Shown here in pieces: positions 36,201 through 45,462 of a stretch of DNA of 64,000 nucleotides. The stretch comes from Nostoc sp. 106C (lineage in GTDB: Bacteria; Cyanobacteriota; Cyanobacteriia; Cyanobacteriales; Nostocaceae), in contig NZ_MTAW01000062.1 of NCBI RefSeq assembly GCF_002154725.1, forward strand, positions 62,001 to 126,000. Reading direction: 5' to 3'. The notes beneath the pieces were generated by a model. That model ran no database searches and was not told the DNA's origin. It was given only the letters and a program-made list of their open reading frames with translations. The translations under genes were made by a program, and so were the position numbers. Position 1 is the stretch's first letter. The number at the start of each line of letters is the position of its first letter.

Positions 36201-36753
36201 CGGCTAAATCAAGGGCAGCGATCGCCACAACTTGAACTCGCCCCAATTTGTCTAAAATTGGGTAAGCAAAGTTAACCGTTGCTTTTTTAGTAAAACGATC
36301 AATCTGATACTCACCAACTGCAAATTTGCCCCTTTGCAAGGCACGTTGGAAATAGGGACGGTCTGCTAAATTAACTGGGACAGTACTAAAAAGACCACTG
36401 CAAATTGCATTTCCCTGCCTATCAAGCACAGCAAAGTTGGCATAAGTAGGATACTGTTTGAGGAGATCGGCAAGTAAGCGATCGCACTCTGTGGATTTGC
36501 CCTTACGAACTACTGGAAGCTGCGCCAATATTGTGAGAATCTGGCGGGTTGCCTCAACTACCTGTCTCTGGTTATTAGCGGCTAATCTGACCAATCGTAG
36601 TGTGTTTTGCTGCGTCTCCAGCGTTGCGCTATGTCTTTGCTCGGAAGCAGTGTAGAGAATTAGCCCCAATGCTGGAACGACGGCTAGGAGGACAAGAACT
36701 ACCAGACGAGTACGAAGGCTAGATAATAGTGTGCTATTTACCCAGGAGCGCAT
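33280..36753 (-). CDS. Hybrid sensor histidine kinase with PAS domains and receiver
   Basis: 1157 residues. Membrane helices near 15-34 and 290-312 flank an extracytoplasmic Cache-type sensor. HAMP (~312-365), three PAS regions (~370-490, 515-640, 650-765; the second and third end in DRKRTEQAL and DRKQAEQ), then HisKA with phospho-His796 in LSHELRTPLNPILGW. HATPase has the N-box NLLSNAVKFTP and DSGKGISPEF, with FGGLGLGLAI after them. The receiver domain from ~1033 has Asp1082 in CDIAMPEIDG. Autophosphorylation and internal phosphorelay are expected; the stimulus and downstream regulator are unknown. No response regulator gene is adjacent. Confidence 0.93.
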   Translation of the reverse strand: MRSWVNSTLLSSLRTRLVVLVLLAVVPALGLILYTASEQRHSATLETQQNTLRLVRLAANNQRQVVEATRQILTILAQLPVVRKGKSTECDRLLADLLKQYPTYANFAVLDRQGNAICSGLFSTVPVNLADRPYFQRALQRGKFAVGEYQIDRFTKKATVNFAYPILDKLGRVQVVAIAALDLAELNKLAAQVRLSQGAVLSVVDHQGRLLVRYPEPQKWVGKFIPEATFYQMKLAQGEGTYESNSLDGIPRLFAFTPVGDEPLNPDAYIRVGIPLYTVLAKEDRLLARNLIGLGAVTILALIAAWVGGDIFLIRQMKLLVQTAQKLGSGELNTRTGLSNKLGEIGQLARAIDEMAEALEVREVAIASLNQDLKTLFELIPIGILVAQDPEFRQVKANPAFAQILGISPEANISYTPIDAPRPSYKILRDGQELTPNEFPLRYAAIHKVEIKGTEVDIVRGDGTVFNLFGYAAPLVDDLGNTRGSVAAFLNITDRKQVEERTRQLITQIQNQANVLHAILSASVDHIYIFDRLGRYQYVSDGGATVMGLKPEDFVGKTWRELGLPSEAVETMNRLDAQREAVMANGQPLTAEAEYLAADGVHYYEYILAPLQSPNQTIEGVIAVSRDITDRKRTEQALRDSEQRLRLAQRAAKIGTWEWNVRTGEVSWSEGIWDILGLERSIEDPSAKAWVDFIHSDDRQQVLQNVENLFAQGEEYYDEFRIIRNDGTVVWLSSKGRIIRGVDGQVERFLGVNIDISDRKQAEQEREQLLMREQAAREAAEAANRIKDEFLAVLSHELRTPLNPILGWTQLLRAGKLDEAKKAIALETIERNAKLQTQLIGDLLDISRILQGKLTLNICPVDLAATIEAAKETVRLAAEAKSIQMHTEIVSSVKPFMGDASRLQQVVWNLLSNAVKFTPIGGQVNIKLESIGTNAQIQVSDSGKGISPEFLPYVFETFRQADSATTRQFGGLGLGLAIVRHIVEMHGGRVYADSQGEEEGATFTVKLPLMVAATEAQPREPQRENTLDLSGVRILVVDDEVDTRDLLMFIIKQHGAEVTAASSAREALEELKQLQPNVLVCDIAMPEIDGYTLIRQVRACPAEQSKKIPAIALTAFAGEFNQQQALAAGFQKHLAKPVEADELVQAIASLVDTENSQ

Positions 36754-37524
36754 TGTTATTTAATTTAACCTCCAGTATCGACACTAGATAATTCTCATCT
36801 CTCATTTAAGAATTCCTCCTTATTGAGGGTTGAAATTAAGTTCAAAACCTAAAGCTTGTAACAGCTATTTTAGATTAATACTACTTCTAGGCTAACACTC
36901 AAAACTTTTACAGACTAAAGATATCGCTGGAGATTAATAGATATTTCTGGTTAATAACATAAAAGTTGATAATTATTATATTCAAATTTTATTAAAACCT
37001 TAATTAAGACAGCTTAAATTTAAATCAAATTAATCTCATTCTCCTAATTTTATATATTGAATAATTAATTGTTATTTACCATAATTTTTTTAAATTAAAA
37101 CATATATATTTTTTTTGATTTATAGATAAATTGCTCAAGCAAAAACATGATTTATAGAGTTTATAATTCTTATGGTGCATTGATAATGTATAACGCACCC
37201 TATACACATTAGATAATTTATTTTTATAGTATCCCATGTATACAGTTTATGCCATTTCACGAAATGCCTGAGATCAAAGATTTTTCTTTAACTGTTTCTC
37301 CTGTTGGCTATTTGTATCAACGAAAGTGAAACGGTATTAACCATGAATAGTATATACAGTAAGTTTTGCTTATTTACTAATATTTAGTAATTTTAGCTAA
37401 CAAATAGTTAAATGAACTTAATCATTCGTTAGGAAAGTTTTTGCATTCATAAACAGTCATAATTACAATGTACTTCCCAGTACTAGGTTAATATTCCAAC
37501 TGAGCAGGATTAAGGAGGCTGTTT
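36754..37524. other. 0.8-kb AT-rich intergenic region
   Basis: No gene seen. Short palindromic pieces are present: TTACTAatatTTAGTAA near 37375, and a degenerate GGTGCATTG..AACGCACC pair near 37173. The GFA gene has an AAGGAGG ribosome site at 37511. Confidence 0.4.
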
Positions 37525-37932
37525 ATGGCTTTTTCTGGTGGCTGTTTGTGCGGTGCAGTACGCTACGAATGTCAGGCAGAACCGATACTAGCGATGCATT
37601 GCCAATGTGAGGACTGTCGCAAAACTAGCGCTACAGGACATAGCTCAAAATTGGCAGTCCCAAAAGCAGCATTGAATATATCTGGCGAATTGAAGTTCTA
37701 CGAAACTTCTGGCGATAGTGGCAATACTGTACGCCGAGGTTTTTGTCCAATTTGCGGATCGCATATCTATGCTGAATCTTCTGCTTTTGATGAAATAGGG
37801 GCAGTCTCTGCTAGCAGTCTAGATGATGTATCAGTATTTCAGCCTAGTATGGTTGTCTACGCTTCCAGTGGTCCAGCATGGGATTATCTAGATCCGCAAT
37901 TACCCAAGTTCCCTAAAATGCCTGTTATGTGA
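37525..37932 (+). CDS. GFA family protein (glutathione-dependent formaldehyde-activating fold)
   Basis: 135 residues with the zinc-binding Cys pattern of the GFA/CENP-V family: GGCLCGAVRYEC at the N-terminus, HCQCEDCRKTSA near 30, and GFCPICGSHIY near 75. The family includes the glutathione S-hydroxymethyl enzyme Gfa, although most members have unknown activity. A strong AAGGAGG site precedes the ATG. Stand-alone gene. Confidence 0.88.
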   Translation: MAFSGGCLCGAVRYECQAEPILAMHCQCEDCRKTSATGHSSKLAVPKAALNISGELKFYETSGDSGNTVRRGFCPICGSHIYAESSAFDEIGAVSASSLDDVSVFQPSMVVYASSGPAWDYLDPQLPKFPKMPVM

Positions 37933-38021
37933 CCGATAATTTTGAGCAGGAAGCCCCCAAATTTATCAGTAAAACAATCAAAATCCAAAATTTGATTAAT
38001 TCATCTGTGGCAAGGGAATTC

Positions 38022-39467
38022 TCAAAGCGTTCTAACACTCAACACTTGAGGTGGTGTTGAATCTGGCGGATAAATTAAATCTACCTGTACCATTCGTTTA
38101 GTTGCAGGTGGCAGTGTCAGCTGTAACAAGGGTTCTAAAACCTGGCCTGTTCTATGCCATAAATGCACATAACGCGTTTTTTGTTGTCCTTGGTCATCGG
38201 TATAACCTAGCCGCACCGTACCACGGAAAAAGGGAAAATCTAAGGATGGTTTGCGAAAGCGTAGACCACCTTGAGATAATTTATCTTCTTTTAACGGCGT
38301 TTCCAAAGTAACAGTGACTTTCTGAGTTTTATTGGTAGTATTGCTCAAGGGTATGCGGAGATTATATTCCACCCCATAATTACCATGTGCTTCATATGCC
38401 GTATCTGGATAGCGTACTAACATCTTTGCTGTTTGGATTTGTCCACTACCCAATCGACCACCTTTGAGGGTGCCTAAAGTATAAGAAATCGCTCTGCCAG
38501 GCTGAGAAATCGTAAAAGTCTGGTCTTTAGAGTTATCTGTTAGTAGGGCTTGCCACTGAGAACCTTGAGATATACCAGCTACACGCCCATAAATCAGCGC
38601 CCCACCTGTAGCATTTGGGGGAGTAGGAATTTTATCTCTTGGTCCGGCAAAGTTTCCGTTATTGAGTAAAGCTTGCCATTCTGTTAGAGTAGGAGCGCGA
38701 TCGCTACCATCGAGGTTTTGTTTGGCAAACATTGCTAGACTAGCTGCATAAACTTTGCCACTACTACGCAACCGCATAAAGCTAGACCGACCATTTATTG
38801 GTTTTTCTAAATTTTTTACTGGAATAGGATGATTCAGCAGCAATCGGCTTTGTCCAGGCGGAATTATTAATTTTGCCGGAAAATCAGCCTGGCGAATTCC
38901 TCGCAACACATCACTAACAGCGCGATCGCCTGGGCCTGAGTAAGCTTTACCATCATTATTTTCGATGTATGGCGCTAAAGTTACAAAAGGCGCATCCTGC
39001 AACAAATAACTTGCTGCTTGCAAAACATCCACTGTTATTGCTTGTTTATTTGGGTTATGCAAAATTACACCCAGGTATAGCGTTTGTAAATCCTTAGGAG
39101 TGTGGGTATAGTGGTGAGCAAATAAGTCAAAGCGTCCCTCAAATGGGAAATTGAGATGCGCCGCTGGGACTTTTTTTCCATTTGCGGGAAATGTAGAAAG
39201 TAAAATACCCTCATTTTTGATCCATTCTGGGCTATTGCTATTAAATACAGGAATAGTATCGAGCTTGCCAGGTAAAGCACGTACTTCCCCAGCTTGCACA
39301 ATTTCTTGCGGTGCTGGCTTGGGTGATGTTTGGGCGACTATTACTGAATTGTTACTATAACTATTGGAGTTAAAAACTGTATATTTCAATGTTTGAGAGA
39401 GAGCAACTCCTAATAAAAATAAGCATATAGGTGCAGTCAGTTGGTATTGAGGCTTATTAGCTGGCAT
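38022..39467 (-). CDS. DUF3370 exported protein
   Basis: 481 residues with an N-terminal signal or anchor (APICLFLLGVALSQTLKY). The mature part is beta-rich (EIVQAGEVRALPGKLDTIPVFNSN, FEGRFDLFAHHYTHTPKDLQTLYLG, ILHNPNKQAITVDVLQAASYL) and resembles the cyanobacterial DUF3370 family, which has no assigned function. The ending repeats Pro/Thr-rich beta segments (VQVDLIYPPDSTPPQVLSV). Likely periplasmic or outer-membrane associated. Single gene, convergent with the GFA gene. Confidence 0.72.
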   Translation of the reverse strand: MPANKPQYQLTAPICLFLLGVALSQTLKYTVFNSNSYSNNSVIVAQTSPKPAPQEIVQAGEVRALPGKLDTIPVFNSNSPEWIKNEGILLSTFPANGKKVPAAHLNFPFEGRFDLFAHHYTHTPKDLQTLYLGVILHNPNKQAITVDVLQAASYLLQDAPFVTLAPYIENNDGKAYSGPGDRAVSDVLRGIRQADFPAKLIIPPGQSRLLLNHPIPVKNLEKPINGRSSFMRLRSSGKVYAASLAMFAKQNLDGSDRAPTLTEWQALLNNGNFAGPRDKIPTPPNATGGALIYGRVAGISQGSQWQALLTDNSKDQTFTISQPGRAISYTLGTLKGGRLGSGQIQTAKMLVRYPDTAYEAHGNYGVEYNLRIPLSNTTNKTQKVTVTLETPLKEDKLSQGGLRFRKPSLDFPFFRGTVRLGYTDDQGQQKTRYVHLWHRTGQVLEPLLQLTLPPATKRMVQVDLIYPPDSTPPQVLSVRTL

Positions 39468-39660
39468 AAGTCTTTATTTTCAAGGAAACTTTGGTATTAA
39501 CCAATGAGCGGTTGTAACTACAACTTCCTTGAAGGAGATTTCTTACATAGTCACGATCAACTACGTACACTGACAACTGAGGAAAATGGGCATTGGGCAT
39601 TTTTTCCTTAGCCTCCTGATCTCGCTCATTGCCCTAATCTTCCCTGCACCCCTGTGCCAG

Positions 39661-40782
39661 TTAGCCCCCAAAGCCAGGAATTAGACGCTTGAGGGCACCA
39701 CCAGCAACATCGCCATAGCGCAGTTCGCCACAGAGAATCTTACCCATAATTTGAGCACCAGAGGGGCGCTTGACACCAAGGTTGTAGCCAATTTTCGGAA
39801 AGCGATAAAATGCGTTGGCTAATTTTTGCGCCCAAGCCATATCAGTGCCCCATTGTTCGTTAATGGCATTGGTATATTCTTCTAAAGCGTTGATATCGCC
39901 TGCAAGCGCCTCATTGATGGCACTTGCTGCCAATAAGCCACTAAAAATCGATGGACGAATACCTTCTGCTGTCATTGGATCAACTACACAAGCCGCTTCT
40001 CCAACCAAAACAGCATTTTGGCTATGTAGCTTTTGATTCCCGTTCCACAAAGAAATGGGATGACCATATTGCTTGCAGGTTTTGACATCTACATTAAAGG
40101 ATTGAGCGTACTCATCCAAGATCTTCTTGAAGTCTTGGGGTGCGCCACCAATAAATGTCCCGACTCCAATGGAATACCCTTCAGCCTTGGGGAAGTTCCA
40201 AATATAGCCATTTTTAACCAAGCCAAATTCAAAATGAGCCATAGATTTGTTCTCAACATTGGCGGGAACTTCTGCCTCTAAAGCTCCTGCTAAATGGCGT
40301 TTACGGTCTTTGAACCCTAGCCATTTTGCTATCGATCCTTTAGCACCATCAGCAGCGATTAAGTAGCGGCCTGTAACAGGGCCGTTAGCTGTATTAACCT
40401 GCCAAGAATCTGCTTTAAACTCAATGCCAGTTACTTCTGTATTGTCTTGCAGTTTAGCTCCTTGCTGTTGGGCTTGTTTAACTAAGAAATGGTCAAAAAC
40501 ATCTCGCCGCACCATCCAAATCGGTTCTTTAATTGCGATTTTCGCTTCTACTGGGTCTTCTAAATTCCAGGTAAAGCGAAGAGAGTCTACCTTCACAGAA
40601 ATTGCTGGGCTAAAGTCAAAGTCAAACCATTGAGCGATCGCTGGTGATACTCCACCGCCACAAGGTTTGTATCTTGGCAGAGATTCTTTTTCCAAAACTA
40701 ATACTGAGCGACCTCGCTTAGATAAATGATATGCGGCTGTTCCACCCGATGGCCCGGCTCCGACGATGATGCAGTCGTACAT
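39661..40782 (-). CDS. Geranylgeranyl reductase family FAD-dependent oxidoreductase
   Basis: 373 residues. N-terminal FAD Rossmann motif VGAGPSGGTAAYHLSKRG, then LEKESLPRYKPCGGGVSP, the family's Cys-Gly-Gly-Gly motif. ADGAKGSIAKWLG and VGEAACVVDPMTAEGIRPSI complete the FAD site. Family members reduce geranylgeranyl chains (ChlP, archaeal lipid reductases) or act on menaquinone-like substrates. ChlP itself is usually ~405 residues, so this is probably a paralogue with another isoprenoid substrate. Confidence 0.85.
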   Translation of the reverse strand: MYDCIIVGAGPSGGTAAYHLSKRGRSVLVLEKESLPRYKPCGGGVSPAIAQWFDFDFSPAISVKVDSLRFTWNLEDPVEAKIAIKEPIWMVRRDVFDHFLVKQAQQQGAKLQDNTEVTGIEFKADSWQVNTANGPVTGRYLIAADGAKGSIAKWLGFKDRKRHLAGALEAEVPANVENKSMAHFEFGLVKNGYIWNFPKAEGYSIGVGTFIGGAPQDFKKILDEYAQSFNVDVKTCKQYGHPISLWNGNQKLHSQNAVLVGEAACVVDPMTAEGIRPSIFSGLLAASAINEALAGDINALEEYTNAINEQWGTDMAWAQKLANAFYRFPKIGYNLGVKRPSGAQIMGKILCGELRYGDVAGGALKRLIPGFGG

Positions 40783-41269
40783 ATGGCTGAATTTTTGCTC
40801 CTCAATTAGTTGACTTTAAAGTGCATTTTTCTAATCTACGGATAAAGGCAACTCTTATTTGACTTTCTTTTCAAGCTTAGTTCTAGCTCGTATATGTTTT
40901 TTATGATGATTTGACACTCCTAAAAGTTGAGTAATGCTCAGTAATCTCTGTTTGAGTTGCCCTTTTTTATTCTTGTTTAGGGCGCATACAAAATTTTAGT
41001 TTATTATGTAAAACCACAGATAAACACCGAGCGATACCGATGAATATCTGTGGTTTCATGTTCAAAAAATTGACTTGAGTCAAGGGTCAAGAGCCAATGA
41101 TTATTTGTTATTTCTTGCCTTGTTCCTCCGTTCGCGGAGCGTCTGCGACAGGAAAAGTTCTATTCGCCGGAAGTCGGCGCTCAGACTTCTCTCATTGTCT
41201 CCGTTGTGTCCCTTGCCTCTAATGCCCAATACCCAATGCCCCATGCCCTATTTTCAAGACAGGTTTAAC
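40783..41269. other. Spacer with hairpins and low-complexity repeats
   Basis: Contains the inverted repeat AAACCACAGATA (41011-41022) / TATCTGTGGTTT (41045-41056), a perfect 12-bp arm pair with a 22-nt loop. It also contains TCAAGGGTCAAGAG-type repeats and a small GCCGGAAGTCGGC hairpin. No gene is supported. Confidence 0.5.
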
Positions 41270-41818
41270 TTACACAGTAGTAATGTCTTTTTCTTTTTCT
41301 GCCAATAATTCGTCAATTCTGGCAGTGTATTTATTGGTTAATTTTTGCAGGCTATCTTGTTGGTCTCGCGATTCATCTTCAGAAATTTCCGCGTTTTTTT
41401 CCTGTTTGCGAATCGAGTCTACGGTATCGCGGCGGATGTTACGAATCCCAACACGACCTTCTTCGGCATATTTGGCAGCGATTTTGACTAGTTCTTTACG
41501 GCGATCGCTTGTCAAAGGCGGGATATTCAGCCGAATTACAGAACCATCGTTGCTAGGAGTTAAACCTACATCTGACAAGGAAATAGCCTTTTCAACTATA
41601 TTCAAGCTACTGCGATCGTAAGGTTGAATCAGTATGGTTGTGGCATCAGGTGTACTGATATTTGCCAGTGATTTCAGAGGGGTAGGTGTACCGTAATACT
41701 CTACTAATACCTTATCTAATAGACTCGCATTGGCGCGACCAGTACGAATCGTGTTAAAAGCTCGTTGAGTTGCCTCAACGGTATGTTGCATTTTACTCTC
41801 AGCTTCAGCTAATTTCAC
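41270..41818 (-). CDS. frr: Ribosome recycling factor
   Basis: 182 residues from the GTG at 41818 ([11 protein letters not shown]), placed by a GGGAGG ribosome site and the usual family length; an upstream TTG would add five residues. The three-helix bundle domain and the beta domain are recognisable ([60 protein letters not shown]). RRF splits post-termination ribosomes with EF-G. The start lies inside the end of pyrH (14-base overlap), so the two genes are translationally coupled. Confidence 0.96.
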   Translation of the reverse strand: MKLAEAESKMQHTVEATQRAFNTIRTGRANASLLDKVLVEYYGTPTPLKSLANISTPDATTILIQPYDRSSLNIVEKAISLSDVGLTPSNDGSVIRLNIPPLTSDRRKELVKIAAKYAEEGRVGIRNIRRDTVDSIRKQEKNAEISEDESRDQQDSLQKLTNKYTARIDELLAEKEKDITTV

Positions 41819-42533
41819 AAGAACCTCCCACAAGGGTGCCGATAGATTCTCCCATGACTGCTCGGTGGATATTACCTCGCACCGTTAAGTCAAATACAAG
41901 TATGGGAATATTATTTTCTTTACACAAGGCAATCGCGGTAGTATCCATTACCCGCAAATCTTTAGCCAAAACATGGGCGTAAGTGAGGCTGGTGTAACGT
42001 TTAGCATCAGGATAGACATGAGGGTCAGCATCGTATATCCCATCTACCTTAGTGGCTTTAAAAATCACTTCCGCATCGATTTCTGCTGCTCTTAATGCCG
42101 CAGTAGTGTCGGTTGTAAAGAAAGGATTTCCAGAACCAGCGCCAAAAATTACCACCCGTCCTTTCTCAAGATGACGGATGGCACGGCGACGAATATACGG
42201 TTCAGCTAATTCTTGCATAGCGATCGCGGTTTGCACTCGCGTCTGTATCCCCATTCGTTCTAACGAATCTTGCAGCGTCATGGCATTCATTACCGTGGCA
42301 ATCATCCCGATGTAGTCAGCGGTTGCCCGATCCATCCCCGCCGAAGCCGCTTTGACGCCACGAAAAATATTGCCGCCGCCAACGACGATAGCGATCTGAA
42401 CGCCAGTGGCTACCACCTCTCCCACTTCTTGTGCTATTTCTTTGACCACTTCTGGATCAATCCCATAGCCCATGTTGCCCATTAAAGCTTCACCGCTCAG
42501 TTTAAGTAAAACCCGTCGGTAATTCGTTCCCAT
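41805..42533 (-). CDS. pyrH: UMP kinase
   Basis: 242 residues from the ATG at 42533 ([19 protein letters not shown]), the normal start in this family; the frame is open 13 codons further up. Amino acid kinase fold with [10 protein letters not shown] and [16 protein letters not shown]. Phosphorylates UMP to UDP in pyrimidine synthesis. First gene of the conserved pyrH-frr pair. Confidence 0.97.
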   Translation of the reverse strand: MGTNYRRVLLKLSGEALMGNMGYGIDPEVVKEIAQEVGEVVATGVQIAIVVGGGNIFRGVKAASAGMDRATADYIGMIATVMNAMTLQDSLERMGIQTRVQTAIAMQELAEPYIRRRAIRHLEKGRVVIFGAGSGNPFFTTDTTAALRAAEIDAEVIFKATKVDGIYDADPHVYPDAKRYTSLTYAHVLAKDLRVMDTTAIALCKENNIPILVFDLTVRGNIHRAVMGESIGTLVGGSCEIS

Positions 42534-42603
42534 GAAGTTACGCTTTATCGAAAAAGTTGCAATTGCCTCCAATTTAAGATAACAGTACAGTGGCTATCTG
42601 TGT

Positions 42604-43158
42604 CTAGTTACGCCAGATTAATGAAGTGCCTACTGCCTCAGTTTCTGGTGGATATATTTTATGACCTTTTAGTAGTGAAGCGATCGCCTTTCTCAAATAA
42701 TCTTCTCCTCCACCTAAGGGGTTTTGGGGATGAGCGTCAATTTGACCTTTGTAGCGTAATATACCAATATTATCTATAAGGAAAGCCATTGGTGTTTTAC
42801 AAGCACCAAAGCTCCGAGTCACATCTTGGGTTGGGTCCCATAAGTAAGGAAAGTTCAACCGATGACATTCAGCAAAAACTTTCATACTTTCAAAGCTTTC
42901 TGTCGGATGCCCAATAGCTGCACTACCATTCATCCCAATCAGCGTAAAACCAAATTTAGCAAATTCCGCTTGAATCTTTTTTAGCCTGTCTAAATATAGA
43001 GCTACATAAGGGCAGTGGTTGGACATTGAGATGACACCAACTGCACGAAACTTTTTTAAATAACGGCTGAGATGGTGTACTTGATTGTCAATTCCTGGCA
43101 GCTCAAAGTCTGGTGCATAGCTCCCAATAGGAGTATCAATAGATTCTAGTATATTCAT
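42604..43158 (-). CDS. Thioredoxin-fold AhpC/TSA-like protein
   Basis: 184 residues of the redoxin family: YAPDFELPGIDNQVHHLSRYL, SMSNHCPYVALYLDRL, FGFTLIGMNGSAAIGHP, CKTPMAFLIDNIGILRYKG. The usual CxxC is reduced to a single Cys in NHCPY, with a second Cys at GACKTP, as in many AhpC/TSA-like proteins of this type. Probably a thiol peroxidase or a redox carrier; substrate unknown. Upstream of pyrH on the same strand, with a 70-base gap. Confidence 0.8.
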   Translation of the reverse strand: MNILESIDTPIGSYAPDFELPGIDNQVHHLSRYLKKFRAVGVISMSNHCPYVALYLDRLKKIQAEFAKFGFTLIGMNGSAAIGHPTESFESMKVFAECHRLNFPYLWDPTQDVTRSFGACKTPMAFLIDNIGILRYKGQIDAHPQNPLGGGEDYLRKAIASLLKGHKIYPPETEAVGTSLIWRN

Positions 43159-43937
43159 GTTTTTCGGTTTGGAGGAACTAGCAACAAAAAAAATTCGTCA
43201 AACTAAGCGTCACTTTCCTAGTTGCAAACCACTCCTTGGCAGATGCTTGATACACAACAATTTTATAGGTTAATTTAGCCGTCGTAAATTGTGAAACTAC
43301 TGAATCTACTACTGATACTTATTCCATGAAATAGTACTTAGTGATATGTAATTTTTCCTTTTTTCAGAAAAGTAGTAAACATAAACTTGTTTTAACGGCT
43401 AAATGCAAACGCTGCAAGTAAAGCATCCACAAGCAATGATTATCAGGGCTTTTTTGCTTGGGTAAGAATAAGTATTAATTGTTTATTGGCTAAAACGTAC
43501 TTGTGGTGGTATGTCGGATATTCGAGACATAATTTAGTTGATTTCTTCAATATAACTTGATTTTTACTTTACAAAAAACACGGATTCTCATTCTTACTGT
43601 ATGTAATTCCATATAGACAATTTGTAAGATTACACAAACATGATTGGAGATTGAAACTTGATATTAGTAACGTGAATTACTGTTAATCATATTTGTAAAA
43701 ACTTTACTACATATTGCTACAAAATTAGTAAAAATACTGTGTCTAATGCTTCCAAAAATTACAAATTTTCTAGGATTAATTCAATTTATGTCATGTTTCT
43801 CTGGTTACAGCAAATATAATTACTCAAATCCCGTGTTTTAAGTAATTATTGCTACTTGGTTAATAAGTGCAAAACCTGAGTTATCCAGTAGTTTTTAGAA
43901 TCTGTGAGTATGAATTCTGCTCATCTAAATGCTCCAT
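43159..43937. other. Long AT-rich spacer
   Basis: No gene seen on either strand. No clear hairpins other than the MITE-like element that follows. Confidence 0.4.
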
Positions 43938-44065
43938 TAGACTTTTTGCAGAAGTGGGGAAAAGGGTAAGGGGTAAAGGGGAAAGGGCTAATAAAAACCC
44001 TTTTCCTTTTAACCTTTTCCCTTTCCCCCCTCTTGCAAAAGTAACTTTTGCAAGAGAGAGGTCTA
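43938..44065. mobile_element. MITE-like element, 128 bp
   Basis: Terminal inverted repeats TAGACTTTTTGCAGAAGT / ACTTTTGCAAGAGAGAGGTCTA pair imperfectly, ending in TAGAC and GTCTA. The interior is a long G-rich arm (GGGGAAAAGGGTAAGGGG) facing a C-rich arm (CCTTTTCCCTTTCCCCCC), so most of the element folds back. No coding capacity. TA at both ends is compatible with an IS630-type (TA target) non-autonomous element. A related end, TTAGACTTCTTGCAAAAAT, occurs alone at 3999. Confidence 0.6.
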
Positions 44066-44348
44066 TTTTTGTCATATACCTAACGATAGATAGTATTTGG
44101 CTAATGCAGAATCAACAAATTAAGAAATATGAAGTATTATCAGTAGCAGCATCAAAGCCCAAGCATAACATCGCAGATGTAAAGGTTTTTTCCCTGTCTG
44201 TTTCAAACCTGGCTTAAGCAATCTGGATTATTTTAAACGTTAAATAATTTAATAAAAATTAAAATAATAATGACTGCGGCAAAAAATCTACGTCTCAATT
44301 CTGGCATTCATAGCCTTAATTTAATCAATTCTTGTTTAATCAACTGCC
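44066..44348. other. Upstream region of the alpha/beta hydrolase gene
   Basis: AT-rich, no gene seen. Short frames here have no recognisable product. Confidence 0.35.
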
Positions 44349-45248
44349 ATGACGACTTCTAAAACCGCATTTACCACCACCAAAACTTGGATTTGGCAAG
44401 GTTTCTCCATCTGCTATCAAACCCAAGGAAGCACTGGACCAGCAGTGGTTCTGGTGCATGGTTTTGGGGCATCATGGTGGCACTGGCGGCAAAATATCCC
44501 TGTGCTAGCAGAACATTGCCGTGTTTATGCCATTGACTTGATTGGCTTTGGTAATTCAGCTAAACCGAAGCCAGGAGAAAAAATTGCCTACACACTCGAA
44601 ACTTGGGGACAGCAAGTAGCTGATTTCTGCCGTGAAGTGGTAGGTGAACCCGCATTTTTGATAGGGAATTCTATTGGCTGTATAGTTGCCATGCAAGCAG
44701 CGGTAAGTAACCCAGAGATTGCTTTAGGAGTGGCATTGCTCAATTGTTCTTTAAGATTGTTACACGATCGCAAACGGGCAACTTTACCTTGGTCTCGTCG
44801 CTTTGGTGCACCCTTGCTGCAACGCTTATTATCTATCAAACCGATTGGCGATTTCTTTTTTAATCAACTTGCCAAACCAAAAACAGTAAGGAAGATTTTG
44901 CTGCAAGCCTACGCTAATTCTGAAGCTGTGACAGATGAGTTGGTAGATATTTTAACTGCCCCTGCTAGCGACCCCGGTGCGGTAGCTGTTTTCCTGGCTT
45001 TTACAAGTTATTCTACAGGACCCTTACCAGAAGACCTTTTACCTGTGCTACCTTGTCCAGCAATTATTTTATGGGGCACAGCCGATCCTTGGGAACCAGT
45101 GGATTTAGGTAGAGAGTTAGCTAATTACCCTCAAGTACTGAAATTTATTCCCTTGGAAGGGGTGGGACATTGCCCCCAAGATGAAGTACCTGAATTAGTT
45201 AATCCAATTTTACAAGACTGGATTTGGGAGCGAACAAAGAATAATTAA
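44349..45248 (+). CDS. Alpha/beta-fold hydrolase
   Basis: 299 residues. The oxyanion HGFGASWWHWRQNI block, nucleophile elbow GNSIGC with Ser, acid in GTADPWEP and His in GVGHCPQDEVPEL are all present, so it should be active. Cyanobacterial homologues are annotated as pheophytinase-like or haloalkane-dehalogenase-like hydrolases; the HGFGA..WRxN pattern is shared with plastid pheophytinase-like enzymes. Substrate unknown. Stand-alone gene. Confidence 0.87.
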   Translation: MTTSKTAFTTTKTWIWQGFSICYQTQGSTGPAVVLVHGFGASWWHWRQNIPVLAEHCRVYAIDLIGFGNSAKPKPGEKIAYTLETWGQQVADFCREVVGEPAFLIGNSIGCIVAMQAAVSNPEIALGVALLNCSLRLLHDRKRATLPWSRRFGAPLLQRLLSIKPIGDFFFNQLAKPKTVRKILLQAYANSEAVTDELVDILTAPASDPGAVAVFLAFTSYSTGPLPEDLLPVLPCPAIILWGTADPWEPVDLGRELANYPQVLKFIPLEGVGHCPQDEVPELVNPILQDWIWERTKNN

Positions 45249-45262
45249 CCGCCGATCAACGA

Positions 45263-45309
45263 GCCAGTGCGTTGTACTGCAAAGCAGAACCCGCAGGGTA
45301 GCAACTGGC
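45263..45309. repeat. Hairpin repeat, copy C (47 bp)
   Basis: Starts GCCAGTGCGTTG and ends GGTAGCAACTGGC. Outer arms match copies A and B with base changes; the loop is different (TACTGCAAAGCAGAACCCGC). Confidence 0.6.
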
Positions 45310-45462
45310 GTGCCGATAACCGCTAATGAATACCACTCATTCTTAGGGGCATGATCTTTGGCAATGTCTGATTTTATTCAAGTATGCCGAAAATTTCCAA
45401 ATTATAGAAAATAATAAGTTAAGTCTAATAGCGCACGACTAACTTAATTTCCTCGTGAAAAT

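Noticed and set aside
44066..44217. Plus-strand ORF across the MITE-like element (43867-44217)
   Set aside because: The frame is created by the purine/pyrimidine arms of the repeat; no family, no ribosome site.
45249..45462. Cobalamin riboswitch upstream of metH
   Set aside because: No B12-box (GCCACTG in the riboswitch context) or conserved core was seen; the GCCAGTG here belongs to the hairpin repeat.
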